From: Bacillus oleivorans
GTDB lineage: Bacteria > Bacillota > Bacilli > Bacillales > JC228
DNA length: 64,000 bases
Assembly (NCBI RefSeq): GCF_900207585.1
Contig: NZ_OAOP01000004.1
Location: 62,001 to 126,000, forward strand
Direction of reading: 5' to 3'
The position numbers and the translations under genes were made by a program. This document shows positions 60,336 to 64,000 of the stretch, in pieces; the stretch's first letter is position 1; every line of letters begins with the position of its first letter. Below the pieces are notes generated by a model. It was not told the origin of the DNA, searched no databases, and saw nothing but the letters and a program-made list of their open reading frames with translations.

Positions 60336-62404
60336 TCACTTACAATTTCAACAACCTTCTCATCCTTCAATTTAACATGTCCCCGTTTGTTTATTTGAAC
60401 CCGTTCGTGTGGTTCTAAATTAGTAAAAATAATTGGGGTCACAGTCGATGTTGCTTTCTCTTTTATGATAGTTAGATTGGCCTGAGCAATTTTTTGCCCT
60501 GCTGAAACCTCGTCTCCTTCTTTTACAAAGACCTCGAATGGTTCACCCTTGAGTTCTACCGTATTGATCCCGATATGTACGAGAATTTCTTTACCGGTCA
60601 CCGATTGAATCCCGATTGCGTGCTTAGTAGGAAATACATTTATAATTTTTCCATTAACAGGTGATACAACCGTTCCCAAGATCGGCTCCACAGCAAATCC
60701 ATCACCCATCATCTTTTGGGAAAAAACAGCATCTGGAACGTCTTCTAAAGGATGGATGATACCTTCCATAGGTGCCACAATTTTATCTTCCTGATCAACT
60801 GGATTTTGTAAGGCTTCTGGGGTCACATCCTCGATCTGTTCTTCCACCTCTTCCTCTACATGAACAGGCTCGCTCAGCTGCCTTGGCGTTTTTCCCTCCA
60901 TAATATCTTTGATCTGGCCCTTAATTTGGTCAGAACGCGGTCCAAAAATAGCCTGAATATTATTTCCTATTTCAAGGACGCCGGCCGCCCCTAATCTTTT
61001 TAATCGTTCTTTATCAACATTTGCCACATTGTTTACGGAAACCCTTAACCTCGTAATACATGCATCTAAGTTTTCGATGTTTTCCTTTCCGCCCATAGCA
61101 TCTAATATATTTGCGGCCAAATCGCTAGAACCGGCTGGTTTTGTTTGATCCTCTGCAATTTCGTCTTCCTCTTCTCTCCCTGGTGTTTTTAAACGAAATG
61201 TCCGTATCGCAAACCTAAAGCCAAAGTAATAAATCACAGAAAACCCGAGGCCAACGATAATGACCCACCACCATGGCGTTCTTCCAGGCAAAACACCGAA
61301 TAGGATAAAATCAATAACGCCACCTGAAAAGGTCATTCCAATCTTTACATTTAACAAATGCATAACCATAAAAGATAGACCTGCGAATATACAATGGATC
61401 CCAAATAGTAACGGAGCCACAAATAGAAACGAAAATTCAATAGGCTCTGTTATTCCAGTTAAAAAAGAAGTAAGGGCTGCTGAAGCCATAATACCGCCAA
61501 CTACTTTTTTCCGTTCAGGTCTTGCTTCATGGTATATGGCAAGGGCAGCAGCAGGAAGGCCAAACATCATAAACGGAAACTTCCCTACCATAAAGGTACC
61601 GGCTGTAAATTCCACACCGTCCCGTAATTGGGCGAAAAAGATTAAGTTATCCCCTCTCACTACCTCTCCTGCTTTGTCGACATAGGAGCCAAATTCAAAC
61701 CAAAAGGGTGCATAAAAAATATGATGAAGTCCAAATGGAATTAACGCTCTCTCAATAACCCCAAATATAAAAGCAGATAGGGCTAGGTTTGCATTTAATA
61801 AAGTAGTGGAAAATGCATTTAACCCCACCTGAATCGGCGGCCAAATAAATGTCATTAACGCACCGAGTAAAACCGCTGAAGCTGCCGTTATAATTGGTAC
61901 GAACCTTTTCCCGGCAAAAAAACCTAAATAAGATGGCAGTTCAATTTTATAAAATTTTTGGAATAAATAATAAGCCAATAATCCGACTATAATTCCGCCA
62001 AATACCCCTGTCGAAAGGGTTGGAATCCCTAAGACATTGGCGTAGGCTTGATTATTGGCAACCATCTCAGGGGTAATTCCCAAAATAACGCCCATCGTAA
62101 CATTCATGATTAGAAATCCTACAATGGCAGCCAAACCTGCTACCCCGTCACCCCCTGCCAGTCCAACTGCCACTCCTACGGCAAACAGGAGCGCGAGGTT
62201 CCCGAATATGATATCGCCGGAACTTTGCATAATATTGGCTACAAATTGAAAGGCTGGTCCCTGAAAGACCGGTGCAATTTCAAGAAACTGTTCTGTTTTA
62301 AATGTAGCTCCAAGACCGAGTAAAATACCCGCTGCAGGCAAAAGTGCCACAGGCAGCATTAATGCTTTTCCTACCTTTTGCAGTGTTCCAAAAGCCTTTT
62401 TCAA
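60332..62404 (-). CDS. ptsG: Glucose-type PTS permease IICBA
   Basis: Takes up and phosphorylates sugar, 690 residues in one chain. IIC (1-420): [20 protein letters not shown] start, [15 protein letters not shown] and the [10 protein letters not shown] motif. IIB (about 430-510): phospho-Cys in [17 protein letters not shown] (about 540-690): phospho-His in [14 protein letters not shown]. The IICBA order and sequence point to the glucose family; N-acetylglucosamine is an alternative. I found no GlcT gene or RAT-like antiterminator site upstream in the window, so control may differ from B. subtilis. Confidence 0.92.
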   Translation of the reverse strand: MKKAFGTLQKVGKALMLPVALLPAAGILLGLGATFKTEQFLEIAPVFQGPAFQFVANIMQSSGDIIFGNLALLFAVGVAVGLAGGDGVAGLAAIVGFLIMNVTMGVILGITPEMVANNQAYANVLGIPTLSTGVFGGIIVGLLAYYLFQKFYKIELPSYLGFFAGKRFVPIITAASAVLLGALMTFIWPPIQVGLNAFSTTLLNANLALSAFIFGVIERALIPFGLHHIFYAPFWFEFGSYVDKAGEVVRGDNLIFFAQLRDGVEFTAGTFMVGKFPFMMFGLPAAALAIYHEARPERKKVVGGIMASAALTSFLTGITEPIEFSFLFVAPLLFGIHCIFAGLSFMVMHLLNVKIGMTFSGGVIDFILFGVLPGRTPWWWVIIVGLGFSVIYYFGFRFAIRTFRLKTPGREEEDEIAEDQTKPAGSSDLAANILDAMGGKENIENLDACITRLRVSVNNVANVDKERLKRLGAAGVLEIGNNIQAIFGPRSDQIKGQIKDIMEGKTPRQLSEPVHVEEEVEEQIEDVTPEALQNPVDQEDKIVAPMEGIIHPLEDVPDAVFSQKMMGDGFAVEPILGTVVSPVNGKIINVFPTKHAIGIQSVTGKEILVHIGINTVELKGEPFEVFVKEGDEVSAGQKIAQANLTIIKEKATSTVTPIIFTNLEPHERVQINKRGHVKLKDEKVVEIVSD

Positions 62405-62581
62405 AGGTTACCCCCCTATTATGTTCCATTTTTTATAGTCTTTCTTTTTTTTATTCATTCATGTACAAAAATCTGGATCAGCAAATCATCCTATAGACGG
62501 AGAACTCCCCCATCCAGAGCCCTTTCCTCAGAAGATGAGTGAAAGATAAGATTGAATTATCGAATATGAAGGGGAAAATTT

Positions 62582-63865
62582 ATGAAAAAAATACTTGGAT
62601 TATTTCAAAATCAGACGTACCGCAATTTATTTTTAGCCAATGTGTTATCCCAGCTTGGCAGTATTATCGGCATGACCGCTTTTACCCTTTATTTGCTGGA
62701 CCGATTTTCAAGCCAGCCAGCTTATGCCACGATAACAGAAATGATGTATTCACTCCCTACCCTCTTTGTTTTCTTTTTAGTAGGGGTGTTTGCCGATAAA
62801 CTCGACCGGCAAAGAATTGCCTATTCCTGTGATTTGATCTGTGCAGCACTGTCGCTTGCTCTTTTACTTGCTATCTCAACAGGCTGGATGCCGCTCGTAT
62901 TTTTCTTCTTATTCCTAAGAAGTGCCGTACAGAAATTTTTCTTTCCTGCTGAACATTCAATGGTTCAAGGGATTTTAAAAAGTGAGGATTATGCAACAGC
63001 GGCAGGCCTCAACCAAATGGTTAATAGTCTTTTTATGCTGTTTGGAAGCGGAATTGGGGTCGTTCTATACTGGACGATTGGACTTTACGGCGCCATTATC
63101 ATCGACGCAACTACCTTTATTATTAGTGCTTTTTTAATTCGAAAACTTTCAATCAAAGAATCTGTCCGGCTCCCAAATGGAAAGCATTCATTAAAGGACA
63201 TCAACTACCCCTTTATCTATGAAAGTTTTAAAGAAGGACTTGTTTACATTCTAAAGCACAAATTATTGCTCACATTAATCTTTGGATTCTTTTTGTTCGG
63301 GATTGTAAACGGCGGATTCTCAGTCATGACCCTCTTTATCCTAAAATATAAGATTGCCCCTGATAGCTATGAAGAGTTATCGGCGATTCTGGGAATTATA
63401 TTTGGAGCCGGGGCTTTAATGGGTGGATTTTTGGCATCAGTCTGGTCTCAAAAAATGAAACTTTATAAAATGGCGATACTAGGATTGCTGTTATCAGGTG
63501 CCTTTACGTTTGCCTCCGCCTTTGCCACGAGCTTTTGGGTGCTTGCGAGTTTATTCTTCTGTGTCGGATTTGTTCTCCCGTTAGTAAACGTAGGCATTGG
63601 CGGCTGGATGCCAAGTATTGTTGACCCGAAAATGATGGGACGCGTCCAAGGCTGGATCAGTCCATTAACCATGCTGGCCCAAAGTATGATGCTCGGTTTT
63701 ATTGCATTTAGTTTTCCTGCCTACATTAGTATCGAAGTCTTATATTGGATTGTGGGTACTTCCCTCATGATTGTCGGGGTATTTTACGGGGTCAAATTGC
63801 CTAAGTATGCTAACACAAAAGCCACAATCCCCCAATCGGCAGCAGAGGCAAATGCGACGGTTTAG
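62582..63865 (+). CDS. MFS exporter (macrolide-efflux-like)
   Basis: A 427-residue permease with about twelve hydrophobic segments. LFQNQTYRNLFLANVLSQLG at the start, GVFADKLDRQRIAYSCDLIC (loop 2-3), FFPAEHSMVQGILKSEDYAT and the later GRVQGWISPLTMLAQSMMLG are typical of the MFS group that includes macrolide exporters (MefA-like) and enterobactin exporters. The substrate is not deducible. AAGGGG precedes ATG 62582. It is divergent from ptsG. Confidence 0.88.
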   Translation: MKKILGLFQNQTYRNLFLANVLSQLGSIIGMTAFTLYLLDRFSSQPAYATITEMMYSLPTLFVFFLVGVFADKLDRQRIAYSCDLICAALSLALLLAISTGWMPLVFFFLFLRSAVQKFFFPAEHSMVQGILKSEDYATAAGLNQMVNSLFMLFGSGIGVVLYWTIGLYGAIIIDATTFIISAFLIRKLSIKESVRLPNGKHSLKDINYPFIYESFKEGLVYILKHKLLLTLIFGFFLFGIVNGGFSVMTLFILKYKIAPDSYEELSAILGIIFGAGALMGGFLASVWSQKMKLYKMAILGLLLSGAFTFASAFATSFWVLASLFFCVGFVLPLVNVGIGGWMPSIVDPKMMGRVQGWISPLTMLAQSMMLGFIAFSFPAYISIEVLYWIVGTSLMIVGVFYGVKLPKYANTKATIPQSAAEANATV

Positions 63866-63962
63866 GAAAAATAACCTCTATATCAAAATTTTATTTAAAA
63901 ATTGAAACTTAAAAGACAGCCCTATCGTAAGTAAACTATCGAAAATGAGGAGGAATTTAATA

Positions 63963-64000
63963 ATGATTGTATCGACGACATCTCAATTACAAGGAAAAGA
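63963..64000 (+). CDS. Start of a YbjQ/UPF0145-family gene, cut by window edge
   Basis: GAGGAGGAATTTAATA precedes ATG 63963. The twelve visible codons read MIVSTTSQLQGK, which matches the usual opening of YbjQ-family heavy-metal-binding-domain proteins (MIVTTT..IQGK). The rest is outside the window. Confidence 0.65.
   Translation, partial: MIVSTTSQLQGK

Noticed and set aside
62405-62581. GlcT/RAT antiterminator control of ptsG
   Set aside because: Expected a RAT stem-loop overlapping a terminator upstream of ptsG; none could be found by eye and no glcT gene is adjacent.

Overview
The window reads as chromosome of an endospore-forming Bacillaceae member (Bacillus, Neobacillus or Mesobacillus-like). 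The evidence is gene content: a GerA-type germinant receptor operon, PdaA for spore cortex, SipW/TasA/TapA and SinR/SinI biofilm genes, a T-box, a preQ1 riboswitch, strong AGGAGG ribosome sites, low GC, and a block from 28 to 42 kb matching the gene content of the B. subtilis yfj-yfk region (rlmD, an AlkA-like glycosylase, pdaA, yfkAB, yfkD, an MFS gene, yfkH, yfkJ, yfkK). No rRNA, tRNA, CRISPR array, prophage or intact transposase was recognised.

Layout. 0-9 kb: T-box ahead of a gene that leaves the window, a GerAB remnant, small membrane and HesB-like genes, DoxX, the gerAA-AB-AC operon, a C45 acyltransferase-like hydrolase and a dicarboxylate symporter. 9.2-21.6 kb: a matrix locus. It contains a class D sortase with its own sinI and sinR; an intergenic region full of GTTCTTT-type SinR boxes; tapA-sipW-tasA-tasA2; a surface protein with an Asp-Pro repeat and an LPSTA sorting signal; a second sinR; a 1731-residue kinase/ATPase/GAF/histidine kinase; a second sinI; and an OmpR-type regulator. 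21.6-28 kb: a repeat element, a TPR/coiled-coil protein of unknown role, and an M20 hydrolase with two membrane proteins. 28-42.6 kb: the yfj-yfk-like block plus class I fumarase, an SDR enzyme and a long intergenic tandem repeat. 42.7-48.7 kb: pseudouridine catabolism (psuK-psuG), motA-motB, DUF1992, and queF with a queuosine-precursor transporter. 48.7-64 kb: membrane proteins, orphan ABC permeases, an acyl-CoA dehydrogenase, an M29 aminopeptidase, an AhpD-like/Rrf2 pair, catalase, glucose PTS, an MFS exporter and the start of a YbjQ-family gene.

How genes may work together. Sortase, SinI and SinR1 lie in one leftward unit facing the tapA-sipW-tasA-tasA2 unit across a shared operator region. 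The LPSTA protein carries a TasA-like domain and the LPxTA signal expected for class D sortases, so it could tie TasA fibres to peptidoglycan. The second sinR/sinI pair and the large sensor next to it could feed environmental signals into the same switch. This model is inference from sequence and context.

Non-coding structure is rich. Three copies of a composite element (about 285-770 bp) carry hairpin ends related to CAGATTGTCGAGAAA, and each copy is flanked by a direct duplication of a different local stem-loop, in two cases a transcription terminator. A second dispersed family (GGACAT..TTCCGTTAT and its inverse) has three copies. A roughly 21-nt tandem repeat fills the gap between pdaA and the fumarase gene.
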